From positions 136,639-200,638 of the forward strand of contig JAFRCE010000018.1 of assembly GCA_017404505.1 (NCBI GenBank): a stretch of 64,000 bases of DNA, written 5' to 3'. Positions 1 through 9,772 of the stretch are shown here, in pieces (within the stretch, counting starts at the first letter, position 1; each line of letters begins with the position of its first letter). Both the position numbers and the translations under genes were made by a program. The notes under the pieces are model-generated. The model was not told the DNA's origin. It saw only the letters and a program-made list of their open reading frames with translations, and searched no databases. The stretch comes from Solobacterium sp. GTDB taxonomy: Bacteria > Bacillota_I > Bacilli_A > Erysipelotrichales > Erysipelotrichaceae.

Positions 1-2
1 CC

Positions 3-458
3 CTGATGGTCAAACAGTATGACTACACGGCGGAACAGAAAGCATCCGTCATCGTCGACATTACCGGTGGCAGCCGGGAGGAGATCGAAGCCTGCTACGG
101 CATTGCCCGCAGTATCATCGAATATCTCGAACAGCGCCGCATTTATTACGGCTTCTATACGAACGCGGAAATGAATCCCCGCATTAAAGGCAGAGCGATC
201 GTGCCGGACGGCATCGGCCGGGTTCATAAGGAATCGATCATGGAAACGCTCGGCCGGGCTGTCCATACTTCGTTTCTTTCCGCCGACACCCTGCTTTCAA
301 GGACCTTCGGCCATATGGACGAAATGCGTTCCTATATCTATATCACACCGCATCCGGAAGATAAGGACACCCTGATCCGGCAGTATGAGCGGCGGCTCGG
401 CACCCGCATTTTCACGATTCGGGCGGCTGACTTCACCAGCCAGGAGGATCCATCATGA
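3..458 (+). CDS. DUF58-family protein, C-terminal part
   Basis: The reading frame is already open at the left edge, so this is the last ~151 residues of a longer protein. The fragment has the acidic and hydrophobic alternation of the DUF58 (vWA-like) C-terminal half, but few diagnostic residues remain. The assignment leans on context: its stop overlaps the start of the next gene (ATGA at 455-458), and that gene is a multi-membrane protein with a soluble tail, as in MoxR-ATPase/DUF58/transglutaminase-type clusters. Such clusters are thought to act as chaperone-like or envelope-maturation modules. A MoxR ATPase would be expected just upstream, outside the window. Function here is inferred. Confidence 0.55.
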   Translation: MMVKQYDYTAEQKASVIVDITGGSREEIEACYGIARSIIEYLEQRRIYYGFYTNAEMNPRIKGRAIVPDGIGRVHKESIMETLGRAVHTSFLSADTLLSRTFGHMDEMRSYIYITPHPEDKDTLIRQYERRLGTRIFTIRAADFTSQEDPS

Positions 459-1651
459 AATGGCCCGATTATCTGCTGACCCTGCGGCATGTCCTGCTGT
501 ATCTCTGCACGCTCGGCATCGGCTGGCTGATGGCCGGTCCTATGCCGGTGCTGCTTCTGATTGCGCTGACCATAGCCGTCATGGCCGTTTCCGCGCTGCT
601 GAAAGAGAAAAACGCATCCCTGCGGTATCTGCCGCTGCTGCTATGGGGTCTTCTGTTTCTGCCGGTATTCCGGGAAGTCGGGTTTGTTTCCAAAGCCATG
701 ACTGTCATTTACACGGCAGCCCGCATCATCGCTAATATTGACCGCCTGAGCTACGATCAGAGCCGGACCGAACTGTTCGCCGGCTGTGCGCTGTACGCTG
801 TTGTCGCTCTGTTTTCCTCGCTTGAGAACGCGGCGGATTTCTTCGCGGTGACCCTGCCCTGCTTTCTTGCCTGGGCGGCGCTTGCCACCTTCCAGCTGCG
901 GCTGCTGAAAAATCCCGATCTGCAGAACGATAAGCAGTATCTGATGTTCTCCGGCGGCATATCGCTTCTGATGCTGGTGATCATCCAGGTCATGACATCC
1001 GAAGTCTTTGCCAATGCATTAAAAGCCACCATCCGCTTCATTTATGAAAAAATACTGCTGACGCCGATCCTGCTGATGATCCAGGGCATCGCCTGGCTGC
1101 TGCAGCAGTTCTTCACTCTGCTTGCGAATATCGGTTTTGAAGGCATTCATTTTGAAAATGATTTCGAAAGCGTCTTTGAAGAAATCGGTTCCTACAATGA
1201 GCATTACGAATTCAATTACACGCATGGCGGCGATCTGACCTGGCTGATGATCCTGACCCGCATCATCGCTGTGCTGTTTGTGATCCTGATCACCTGGCTG
1301 ATCATCCGGCGGATGAAAAAACGCCGCAGCCGCACGGAAAGCGGCCTCACCTTCACGAAGGAAAGCACCGTTCCGCACCGCTCTTCGGAAAAGGATCATA
1401 ATCCTTCTTCCCGCATCCGCACGCTCTACCGCAAATATCTCAGGCTCGCATCCCGCTATCAGATCGACACGGACGGCCGGGATGCCTCGGATGTCGTCGC
1501 CGCGAAAACCGACGCCTTGCTCAACAGCAAAGACGCCTCAAAGCTGCGTCGCTTATGGCTGCCGGTCCGCTATGGACACGGCGGCGATCAGGAAGCTGCA
1601 GAAGCGGAACGCCTTTACAAATCGATCAAAAAACAGTTCCGTGATCTTTAG
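455..1651 (+). CDS. Multi-pass membrane protein with DUF4129-like tail (MoxR cluster)
   Basis: A 398-residue protein. Residues ~10-45 and ~60-175 contain four to six hydrophobic helices, with further membrane segments at ~185-220 and ~265-285. After that comes a basic cytoplasmic tail with an RMKKRRSR stretch and a helical end (YRKYLRLASRYQ... LYKSIKKQFRDL) that resembles DUF4129. The transglutaminase core usual for this position in MoxR/DUF58 operons is missing, so this looks like a membrane-only variant. The gene overlaps the DUF58 gene by 4 bp and is followed after 11 bp by the next gene, preceded by an AGGAGG-type site, so transcription is probably shared. Exact function unknown. Confidence 0.5.
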   Translation: MKWPDYLLTLRHVLLYLCTLGIGWLMAGPMPVLLLIALTIAVMAVSALLKEKNASLRYLPLLLWGLLFLPVFREVGFVSKAMTVIYTAARIIANIDRLSYDQSRTELFAGCALYAVVALFSSLENAADFFAVTLPCFLAWAALATFQLRLLKNPDLQNDKQYLMFSGGISLLMLVIIQVMTSEVFANALKATIRFIYEKILLTPILLMIQGIAWLLQQFFTLLANIGFEGIHFENDFESVFEEIGSYNEHYEFNYTHGGDLTWLMILTRIIAVLFVILITWLIIRRMKKRRSRTESGLTFTKESTVPHRSSEKDHNPSSRIRTLYRKYLRLASRYQIDTDGRDASDVVAAKTDALLNSKDASKLRRLWLPVRYGHGGDQEAAEAERLYKSIKKQFRDL

Positions 1652-1662
1652 GAGGATGCAGT

Positions 1663-2007
1663 ATGGACGACTCATTTGAACTCTACGACCTGAAAGTCGA
1701 AACGATTGCCACAGAGAGACCCTTTGTCTGCTCGCACCGGGAAGGAGATTACTTTCTCGTACAGGGAGAAAACCTGGTCTTCCCCGAGACTGACCGTTTC
1801 TCGATGTACGCATTAAGCGCCATCCTGCCCCTGCTGGCCGCCAAACAGAGAGTGACAGACCGCAATGACTGGATGTACACCGATGCCGAGATTGCCTGTC
1901 CGGACCCCAACTGCGGTGCCCGCTTCCGCATCACACGAACAGGAAAACGCGTCTTTCGTCATCACGAAGTGACGCTTGTGCCATTAGAGGAGGAAAACAA
2001 AGAATGA
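1663..2007 (+). CDS. TIGR04076 family protein
   Basis: A 114-residue protein whose pattern fits TIGR04076: an N-terminal beta segment (FELYDLKVE), a GDYF motif, the FSMYALSAILPLL helix, then DWMYTDAEIACPDPNCGARF with two cysteines and a basic end. The family is small and of unknown function and often sits next to aldo/keto reductases. That is the case here: the ATGA at 2004-2007 overlaps the downstream reductase, so the two are probably translationally coupled. Start chosen from the GGAGG at ~1651. The CPDPNC cysteines could bind a metal or a cofactor, but this is a guess. Confidence 0.75.
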   Translation: MDDSFELYDLKVETIATERPFVCSHREGDYFLVQGENLVFPETDRFSMYALSAILPLLAAKQRVTDRNDWMYTDAEIACPDPNCGARFRITRTGKRVFRHHEVTLVPLEEENKE

Positions 2008-3068
2008 CAGCCGAACGTTATCAGCTTACTGATTCCTACAGCATCAGCCGGGTACTCAACGGCTGCTGGCAATTGTCGCTTGGCCACAGTCTGAACGGAC
2101 CTCTCGATATGGACGACGTCATGAAGGCTTTCTATCTGCTGAAGGACCATGGCTTTACGACCTTTGACGTCGCTGATATCTACACCGGCGCGGAAGAATT
2201 CATCGGTGCATTCATTTCCCAGCTGAAACAACGCGGTGATTATCATAAAGAAGACATTCAGATCCATACCAAGTACGTGCCGGATCTCGAATACCTTTCC
2301 AAAGTAGACTTTGCCTTTACCGAAAGCATCATTGACCGCTCATTAATGCGCCTCAACCGCGATATCCTCGACGTCGTGCAGTTCCACTGGTGGGACTATG
2401 AAGTGCCGGGTATGATCGAGACCGCCCTGCATTTAAAGAAACTGCAGGAGAAAGGCAAGATCCGCTGTGTATCGCTGACCAACTTCGATACCGATCACAT
2501 GGATCTGCTGGTTCAGGCCGGCGTTCCCATCGCTTCCATCCAGGCCCAGTATTCCCTCTTCGATCGAAGACCGGAAAAGAAACTGCAGGCTTACTGCCGC
2601 GAACATCAGATCCCGATGATCTGCTACGGTACCCTGGCCGGCGGCTTCCTGGCCGAGCGATACCTTGGAAAGACAAGAGAAGAAATCGTTCCGGAAACAA
2701 GATCGCAGGTCAAATATCTGCAGATCATCGAAGACTCCTTCGGCTGGGATGGCTATCAGAAGCTGCTTGCCCGGGTGAAGGAAATCGCTGACGCTCATCA
2801 GGTGCAGGTTTCCCAGGTTGCGACCCGCTTCATTCTCGAACAGGACATGGTCGCGGCAGCCGTCATCGGCGTGCGCAATTCCCGTCATGTCGAAGACAAC
2901 GACCGGATCTTCTCCTTCCGTCTCAGTAATGAAGAAAAGCAGTCACTGCGGGCCATGATGGACGATGTACCGTGTCCCGAAGGCGAACCGTTCGAACTGG
3001 AACGGACCGTCGGTTCAAAATACCGGAACATCATGCACATGAACATTAATGAGGAAGAACAGCAATAA
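2004..3068 (+). CDS. Aldo/keto reductase
   Basis: A 354-residue NAD(P)H-dependent oxidoreductase of the aldo/keto reductase superfamily. It shows the (beta/alpha)8 signatures: FTTFDVADIYTGAEE holds the catalytic Asp and Tyr, HTKYVPD the position of the catalytic Lys, VQFHWWDYE the active-site His region, and AAVIGVRNSRHVEDN is the cofactor phosphate-binding segment near the C-terminus. It lies in the group often described as aryl-alcohol/general-stress reductases rather than the classical aldose reductases. It overlaps the TIGR04076 gene and is closed by a strong hairpin terminator. The substrate cannot be read from sequence. Confidence 0.9.
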   Translation: MTAERYQLTDSYSISRVLNGCWQLSLGHSLNGPLDMDDVMKAFYLLKDHGFTTFDVADIYTGAEEFIGAFISQLKQRGDYHKEDIQIHTKYVPDLEYLSKVDFAFTESIIDRSLMRLNRDILDVVQFHWWDYEVPGMIETALHLKKLQEKGKIRCVSLTNFDTDHMDLLVQAGVPIASIQAQYSLFDRRPEKKLQAYCREHQIPMICYGTLAGGFLAERYLGKTREEIVPETRSQVKYLQIIEDSFGWDGYQKLLARVKEIADAHQVQVSQVATRFILEQDMVAAAVIGVRNSRHVEDNDRIFSFRLSNEEKQSLRAMMDDVPCPEGEPFELERTVGSKYRNIMHMNINEEEQQ

Positions 3069-3092
3069 AGGCATCCCGCGGATGCCTTTTCG
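3067..3092 (+). terminator. Bidirectional intrinsic terminator
   Basis: Stem AGGCATCC/GGATGCCT (3069-3076 with 3080-3087), 3-nt loop, followed by TTTT. It separates the converging aldo/keto reductase (+) and zinc-ribbon membrane protein (-) and could serve both. Confidence 0.85.
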
Positions 3093-3097
3093 TCTTC

Positions 3098-4318
3098 TTA
3101 CTTCCGGTGCAGATCCGTCAGGATCCAGTCCTTTTTCTTCAGTTCATATTCCCGGCCGCAGTACGGGCAGCATCTCTGATGCATGGCGTCGAAACTGCCG
3201 TTGCAGCTGGGACATGTTACTTTAATGAACGTGAATTCGGGATGGAATTCCGGATCGATCTTCTTTTCCGCCGTGAAACTGAACTGCTCGTCCCTCTCCC
3301 TGACCTTTCTGTCAGACGCATAGGTATTTGTCATGAAGGCGGTTCCCTGCACTCTGAGGATGTCACCGTCTTTTTCATGTCTGCGGATGTACAGAGCTCC
3401 TCTGTACTGCATATCGACAGCCTGATCAAGTGCCGACAGATCGCTGCTTCCTTCCCAGATACCAAGAGAATCCCTGTCTTCTTCGAAGGCAATCGAGCGG
3501 ATCAGGGATAGGATCTTTCCTTCAAATGCCTCATAGGAGAATGACGGTTCGTGCGACTGCATAAAATTTGTCATCTTCTTGCGGCTGTTGAGTGTTTTCA
3601 GCATCGGCATTGCCCGGCCTGCTTCAAAGAACGCTTTTCCCATCAGGATGAGGCTGCGGATCATGTACCAGATGAAAGCGAACACAAGACCGTAGAAACC
3701 CCCGAACAGCCCGGCCCCAAGGATCCTGAATATCATTTCCAGATCATTCCAGCCGATAAAAGCCATTATCGCGACTGCTATACCCGAAATCACGCCGGCG
3801 ATCCGCATTTCCCGTTTGAGGTTATCCATCAGCGTGCCCCGTTCGACGATACTGGACACCGTATAGTAATAGCTGGCACAGGGATATACCTCATCCATTT
3901 CAAAACGGGTCCCGCAGTACGGACAGCCGTCTCTTGCCTCAGCTGCCGGCATCGTGTGGCCGCAGTTGGGACATGTGCATGTGCCGGGTTCGACACCTTC
4001 CTTGTCGATGAACGATACGTACAGGTCGACCGGACGGCTGACCTTTTTGATCACTTTGCCGTTCTGCCGGTATGTGACATTCTGTCTTGCCTCACGGTAA
4101 AGGATCTTTGCAGAAAAACCGTTTCCCTCGCGGGGAACGCTGCCCTTGAGTTCATCCTTGACGTGAATGAATTCCTCTTCCCTCTGAATGCCGAGCGCTT
4201 TCAGCCGCGCCTCCTGCTGATCGAGCAGATAGCGCAGACCGATCGAGGCCGAGACAGGCTCCCGGCCGTTTTGTGTCCATTGATGCAGTTCATTTGTAAA
4301 TTGTTCCAGCTGATCCAT
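3098..4318 (-). CDS. Zinc-ribbon membrane protein, Tim44-like C-terminus
   Basis: The start is set at 4318 because AAGGA lies 8 nt upstream; the longer frame to 4390 has no ribosome site. The protein has 406 residues: a soluble N-terminal part, a four-cysteine zinc ribbon (CPNCGH...CPYCGT) near residues ~115-135, two hydrophobic stretches at ~170-225, a basic linker, and a soluble domain (~245-370) that resembles Tim44-like/SnoaL folds. A second CPSC...CPYCG ribbon sits close to the C-terminus. Two ribbons flanking a membrane anchor suggest a membrane scaffold or a nucleic-acid or protein-binding role. It is the last gene in a run of zinc-ribbon genes on this strand. Function unknown. Confidence 0.65.
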   Translation of the reverse strand: MDQLEQFTNELHQWTQNGREPVSASIGLRYLLDQQEARLKALGIQREEEFIHVKDELKGSVPREGNGFSAKILYREARQNVTYRQNGKVIKKVSRPVDLYVSFIDKEGVEPGTCTCPNCGHTMPAAEARDGCPYCGTRFEMDEVYPCASYYYTVSSIVERGTLMDNLKREMRIAGVISGIAVAIMAFIGWNDLEMIFRILGAGLFGGFYGLVFAFIWYMIRSLILMGKAFFEAGRAMPMLKTLNSRKKMTNFMQSHEPSFSYEAFEGKILSLIRSIAFEEDRDSLGIWEGSSDLSALDQAVDMQYRGALYIRRHEKDGDILRVQGTAFMTNTYASDRKVRERDEQFSFTAEKKIDPEFHPEFTFIKVTCPSCNGSFDAMHQRCCPYCGREYELKKKDWILTDLHRK

Positions 4319-4416
4319 ATTTTGTTCCTTCTGATTGCCGCCATGCGGATTTTCTACATTGTAATAACATTCGTTTTTTCTGTCCACCAATCCGGAATGG
4401 TCTCCCGCGGCGACAC

Positions 4417-4457
4417 ATAAAAAAGCAGACCGGGAATGATATGATTGCGGTCTGCCT
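4417..4457 (-). terminator. Intrinsic terminator
   Basis: On the minus strand GCAGACCG pairs with CGGTCTGC, followed by TTTTTT. It ends the transcript of the repeat protein at 4505-5002. Confidence 0.85.
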
Positions 4458-4504
4458 TCCTTACTGGAATTCAGTGACTCAGATATGCCGTGCTCAGAAA
4501 ACTC

Positions 4505-5002
4505 TTATTCGCCGCTTTCTTCGCTTTCAGCTTCCGGTTCCGGGCATTCACATGCCGGTTCTTCAGCTGCCGGCTCCTGCGGAGTTTCTTCTTTCTTGAA
4601 AGACTCCTCAATGCCTTCCTTGACGGAATTGAACAGTTCTGCTGCCTTTTCCTTGTTTTCTTCGGTCACGACACTGTTGTACAGCTTCTCGCCTTCTTCT
4701 TTTACAGCATTGTAGTAGGCGCTGACTTTCTCTCTGTCTTCTTCACTGACATTTTCCGTATAGATCTTTTCGCTTTCCTTCTTAACGGTATTGAAGAGTT
4801 TTTCTCCCTCTTCCTTGACAGAGTTGAAGAAGTTGCCGACTTTTTCCTTGTTTTCTTCCGTCGCTACCTTGTTGTAGAGTTTTTCACTCTCTTCCTTGAC
4901 GGAATTGAAGAAGTTTCCGACCTTCTCCTTGTTTTCTTCCGTCGCTACCTTGTTGTAGAGCTTTTCGCCCTCTTCTTTGATCTTGTCAAAAAAATCTGTC
5001 AT
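4505..5002 (-). CDS. Amphipathic 27-residue repeat protein
   Basis: A 165-residue, highly charged, Gly/Pro-poor protein with no signal peptide. Residues 1-9 lead into four 27-residue repeats (10-36, 37-63, 75-101, 102-128) with an extra 11-residue half-unit at 64-74. The unit reads roughly EEGEKLYNKVA-TEENK-EKVGNFFNSVK, i.e. an 11-residue helix, a 5-residue spacer and a second 11-residue helix. The pattern predicts long amphipathic helices, as in LEA or apolipoprotein-like proteins that coat membranes or protect against desiccation. The tail (129-165) is acidic and Pro-rich with one CEC. AGGAGGT lies 8 nt before the ATG, and the gene has its own terminator. Function unknown; membrane or stress protection is inference. 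Confidence 0.75.
   Translation of the reverse strand: MTDFFDKIKEEGEKLYNKVATEENKEKVGNFFNSVKEESEKLYNKVATEENKEKVGNFFNSVKEEGEKLFNTVKKESEKIYTENVSEEDREKVSAYYNAVKEEGEKLYNSVVTEENKEKAAELFNSVKEGIEESFKKEETPQEPAAEEPACECPEPEAESEESGE
4619..4975 (-). repeat. In-frame 81-bp coding repeats
   Basis: Four 81-bp units (4895-4975, 4814-4894, 4700-4780, 4619-4699) plus a 33-bp half-unit (4781-4813). The first two units are nearly identical in DNA, implying a recent duplication; the others have diverged. Such repeats can change copy number by slippage or recombination. Confidence 0.8.
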
Positions 5003-5044
5003 TATGATAACCTCCTGTTTTTGACACGTTTCCTGCTTATTTCA

Positions 5045-5080
5045 GGAAAAGAGATCATGCCTGACGGTATGATCTCTTAA
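5045..5080 (-). terminator. Intrinsic terminator
   Basis: On the minus strand GAGATCAT pairs with ATGATCTC across a ~10-nt loop, followed by TTTTCC. It ends the zinc-ribbon gene at 5088-5720. Confidence 0.8.
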
Positions 5081-5087
5081 CATATTG

Positions 5088-5720
5088 TTACTGTTCGAGA
5101 TGATGTCCGCACTTCGGGCAGAAGACTTCGTCACCTTTCAGCGGGGCGCCGCATACCGGGCAGCTCTTCTCTTTGTTTGCCTCTTCCAGGTTTGCTCCGC
5201 AGCTTGTGCAGAAGATGGCACCGGGTCTCACTCTGGCACCGCATACCGGGCAGACTTCCTCTTCCGCCGTCTCTTCTTCATGATATCTTTCCGGCTGCGG
5301 AACAACGCCGTCCGGATACAGATAATTCTCAATGAAGCTGAAGATTTCCTGCGGCAGCATGATCTGACGGATCGCGCCGATGCCGGTCGTCAGCAGCAGC
5401 GGCTGTAAGAAGACGGCGCCCACCGCGGCAATGCCGAGCTTCTCCATCCACTTCTCAAAGCTGATGCTGACAGTCAGAATGCCGTCCGCCTGGCTCAGGC
5501 GTACGGATACAGCAGCGTCCATGCCCAGATACTTGGTCCATTCAGCGGAAGCGTCGCCTTTGCACTGAATCAGGTAACCGTTGCGGTTTCTGACCGTCTG
5601 GGTGATCATGTTCTTTTCCAGATCCAGATACTCAGCCAGCGCGTAGGCGACTGCCTGGGTGGAAACATCTTTCTCCAGAGGATATGTACGTACTGTTTCG
5701 TTATCAAATTCAAAAGCCAT
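5088..5720 (-). CDS. Protein with C-terminal double zinc ribbon
   Basis: A 210-residue protein. The N-terminal ~145 residues form a mixed alpha/beta domain with a short hydrophobic stretch near ~95-115 (LGIAAVGAVFLQPLLLTTG) that may be a buried or membrane helix. Residues ~155-208 carry two consecutive zinc ribbons (CPVCGA...CTSCGA and CPVCGA...CPKCGH). GGAGGT lies 9 nt before the ATG. Such double ribbons are common in Bacillota membrane or regulatory proteins of unknown role. It shares the zinc-ribbon theme with the genes at 3098, 5790 and 48394. Confidence 0.65.
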   Translation of the reverse strand: MAFEFDNETVRTYPLEKDVSTQAVAYALAEYLDLEKNMITQTVRNRNGYLIQCKGDASAEWTKYLGMDAAVSVRLSQADGILTVSISFEKWMEKLGIAAVGAVFLQPLLLTTGIGAIRQIMLPQEIFSFIENYLYPDGVVPQPERYHEEETAEEEVCPVCGARVRPGAIFCTSCGANLEEANKEKSCPVCGAPLKGDEVFCPKCGHHLEQ

Positions 5721-5789
5721 AGTATTCTACCTCCGTGGTCAAATCCATTCTATCACTTTTTGACCAGCGGTCAATACCTGTCTGCAGAT

Positions 5790-6050
5790 TCAGTATTTCT
5801 GCCAGAACGGTCCGTAGACAACAAAGCGCATGCCGCAGACCTTGCATTTATAAGCACGTAATGTTTTGTCCGGTACCAGCGCTTCGATTGCGTAACCGTC
5901 GAGATTGACTGTTCCTTCGTCGATGAGTTCCAGTTCTTCTTCCCCGGCACCGCAGCGGATGCATAAAAGATTACCGCCCGGCAGTTCACCATCCGGGTAT
6001 CCGCCTGCTATTCCAGCCAGTTCTTTCACTTCCAGTTCTTTCTTTTCCAT
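5790..6050 (-). CDS. Small GG-leader-like protein with zinc ribbon
   Basis: An 86-residue protein with AAGGAGGT ideally placed before the ATG. The first ~18 residues are charged and end in KELAGIAGGY, which resembles the double-glycine motif of bacteriocin or Nif11-type leader peptides. The rest holds two CxxC pairs (CIRC near residue 30, CKVC near residue 70) that probably bind zinc. No export gene is adjacent. It belongs with three other small proteins in this window (14053, 23356, 44532) that have the same kind of N-terminus. It may be a processed peptide or just a small cytoplasmic zinc protein. Confidence 0.65.
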   Translation of the reverse strand: MEKKELEVKELAGIAGGYPDGELPGGNLLCIRCGAGEEELELIDEGTVNLDGYAIEALVPDKTLRAYKCKVCGMRFVVYGPFWQKY

Positions 6051-6112
6051 GCTGTTTACCTCCTTAAGAGCATCACATCATAGCACTTCTGCACGAAGAC
6101 ACAAGCCTGTTT

Positions 6113-7669
<1,557 letters not shown>

Positions 7670-7802
7670 TCAGAAAGTCGTTCGAAAAATATCCCTTTTC
7701 TTTCATGAAATCGAATAATTCCGCGTTTTTTCGAGCGCATTTTCATATTAATTGGAAATGCAATCGTTTATAATTGGCATGTTCATAAACAGGAGGAAAG
7801 AA

Positions 7803-8870
7803 ATGAACGTAAAGAAAATCAGTACAGGTATACTGGCCGTCGCACTGCTGGCAGGCTGCGCCGGTTCTTCAGGAGCACAGACAGCTGAAGTATCCAAGGA
7901 ATTCGACACACTGCGTTTCCAGTTTGTTCCGTCCAGAGACCCGGGCGAAATCATCGCCGGCACATCTGAACTCGGACAGCTCGTTATTGATGAAATGGCA
8001 AGCCGCGGCTACACGATCGGTAAAGTAGACATTACTGTTTCCGATTCCTATGAAGCAGCCGGTGAATCTCTGGCTGCCGGTTCCATCGATGTCGCATGGC
8101 TGCCGGGCGGCACATATGCTCTCTATTCCGATGAAACCAATGTCATTCTGACAGCTACACGTAACGGTCTCTCCAACGACTCCGAAAATCCGGCTGACTG
8201 GAATGGCCAGGCAAACGCCACTCAGAAGAACGGCCCGCAGGTCACCTACTACCGTTCTCTGATCTACGCAACACCGACTCCGTACGGAAAAGAACTCGCT
8301 GCCAAGGTCAATGCCGGTGAAGAACTGACATGGGATGACCTCAACAAGGCAAAGTGGGCTGTCATGAACGTTTCCAGCTCTGCCGGTTACATCTATCCGA
8401 CAATGTGGCTGAACGAAAAGTATGGCAAGAAGATCACAGATCTGGCCAACGTCACAACCCTCGACGGCTACATGGCTGCTTTCCAGCAGGCTGCTGCTGA
8501 ACAGATCGACGTCATCGTCTGCTATGCTGACGGACGTAACGACTACGAAGGTTCCTGGAATCTTCCGGCTGACCAGCAGGATGCCACAGGCCATCAGGGC
8601 CTCGGCCGTGTCAACGGCGGTTCCATCTGGGACGAACTGAATGTTATCGGTGTCACAGAAGGTATCTACAACGACACAGTCGCTGTCACAAAAGCCAACA
8701 AGGACATCTATAATGACGAATTCATCACTGCACTGCAGGATTCTCTGATCGCCATTGCCAACACAGACAAGGGCAAGGAAATCTTCGCCATCTACTCCCA
8801 CACCGGCTATGCCAAGGCTACCGATGCGGACTATGACGGCGCACGTGCGGCTCTTGATGCAGTCAAGTAA
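7803..8870 (+). CDS. phnD: PhnD-like phosphonate/phosphite/phosphate-binding lipoprotein
   Basis: A 355-residue periplasmic-binding-protein-type lipoprotein; the start is MNVKKISTG with AGGAGG just upstream. The signal ends in LLAGC, so Cys19-20 is probably lipidated and holds the protein on the outer membrane face. The type 2 binding fold shows LRFQFVPSRDPGEI at the start of domain I and the SSSAGYIYP phosphate-oxyanion binding loop at the hinge, both typical of PhnD/PtxB. It feeds the PhnC/PhnE importer downstream. A hairpin terminator at 8894-8934 lies before phnC, which would give more binding protein than transporter. Substrate (phosphonate, phosphite or phosphate ester) is not decided by sequence. 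Confidence 0.85.
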   Translation: MNVKKISTGILAVALLAGCAGSSGAQTAEVSKEFDTLRFQFVPSRDPGEIIAGTSELGQLVIDEMASRGYTIGKVDITVSDSYEAAGESLAAGSIDVAWLPGGTYALYSDETNVILTATRNGLSNDSENPADWNGQANATQKNGPQVTYYRSLIYATPTPYGKELAAKVNAGEELTWDDLNKAKWAVMNVSSSAGYIYPTMWLNEKYGKKITDLANVTTLDGYMAAFQQAAAEQIDVIVCYADGRNDYEGSWNLPADQQDATGHQGLGRVNGGSIWDELNVIGVTEGIYNDTVAVTKANKDIYNDEFITALQDSLIAIANTDKGKEIFAIYSHTGYAKATDADYDGARAALDAVK

Positions 8871-8893
8871 TCTGTCTTACGACTGATTCACAT

Positions 8894-8934
8894 ACAGAGC
8901 AGCTTCTGAAAACGAAAGCTGCTCTGTTTTTTCT
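8894..8934 (+). terminator. Intrinsic terminator/attenuator between phnD and phnC
   Basis: Stem ACAGAGCAGCTT with AAGCTGCTCTG, then TTTTTTCTT. It lies between phnD and phnC; read-through or the -10-like TACAAT at 8958-8963 would supply the downstream genes. Confidence 0.85.
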
Positions 8935-8989
8935 TAAAAATTCACCTGCTTTTCCGTTACAATAAAAAAGATAAAGGGGAACCAAGAAT

Positions 8990-9772
8990 ATGATTGAATT
9001 CAAAGATGTATCGAAGACGTATCCCAATGGTACAAAAGGTCTGCAGCATGTCAATCTGCAGATCGAACAGGGTGAATTCGTGGCCATCATCGGTCTTTCC
9101 GGTGCCGGCAAATCCACTCTGATCCGTACGATCAACCGCATGATCGACATCACCGAAGGTCAGCTGACGGTAGACGGCACGGATGTCATGACCCTGAAAG
9201 GAAGTTCGCTGCGGAAATTCCGCCGCAAGATCGGCATGATCTTCCAGAGTTTCAATCTGGTTTCCAGATCGACTGTCATTAAAAACGTGCTTTCCAGCAA
9301 CGTACCGGACATGCCGTGGTACAAGGTGTTCCTCGGCATCTACTCCAAAGAGCAGAAGATCAAGGCTCTGGAAGCCCTGGACAAGGTCAATATTCTCGAC
9401 AAGGCATATCACCGCTGCGACGAGCTTTCCGGCGGTCAGATGCAGCGTGTCGCCCTGGCCCGCACCCTGGCCCAGAACCCGTCCATTATCCTCGCCGACG
9501 AACCGGTCGCTTCCCTGGACCCGATCATGGCTGACGTCGTCATGAGCGACTTCGCCAAGATCAACAAGGAAATGAACATCACCATCCTGCTGAATATCCA
9601 CCATGTCGACCTGGCACTGAAATACGCCACCCGTGTCATCGGTGTCAGAGCCGGTCAGATCGTTTACGACGGTCCGGCGGATCAGGTCACCCAGGATGTC
9701 CTCGACCAGGTATACAACGGCAAGGCAGTTCCGAAGTCCACAGATATTCAGACCGAGGCAGAGGTGGCTTAA
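8990..9772 (+). CDS. phnC: Phosphonate-type ABC transporter ATP-binding protein
   Basis: A 260-residue ABC ATPase. It has Walker A GLSGAGKST (~residue 35), Q-loop FQSFNL, signature LSGGQMQR (~145), Walker B IILADEPVASLDP (~165) and the switch His in LNIHHVD. The order phnD-phnC-phnE-phnE and the LSGGQMQRVALAR context place it in the PhnC family. AAAGGGG precedes the ATG. Its stop codon touches the ATG of phnE (TAAATG at 9770-9775), so translation is probably coupled. It acts on the cytoplasmic face, powering uptake of the ligand bound by the PhnD lipoprotein. Confidence 0.92.
   Translation: MIEFKDVSKTYPNGTKGLQHVNLQIEQGEFVAIIGLSGAGKSTLIRTINRMIDITEGQLTVDGTDVMTLKGSSLRKFRRKIGMIFQSFNLVSRSTVIKNVLSSNVPDMPWYKVFLGIYSKEQKIKALEALDKVNILDKAYHRCDELSGGQMQRVALARTLAQNPSIILADEPVASLDPIMADVVMSDFAKINKEMNITILLNIHHVDLALKYATRVIGVRAGQIVYDGPADQVTQDVLDQVYNGKAVPKSTDIQTEAEVA

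Noticed and set aside
4619..4975. CRISPR-like array
   Set aside because: The repeats are in-frame, contiguous and coding, without unique spacers.
4490..5080. 196-residue + strand frame opposite the repeat protein
   Set aside because: Its periodicity is just the mirror of the 81-bp coding repeats; the minus-strand frame has a strong SD and terminator.
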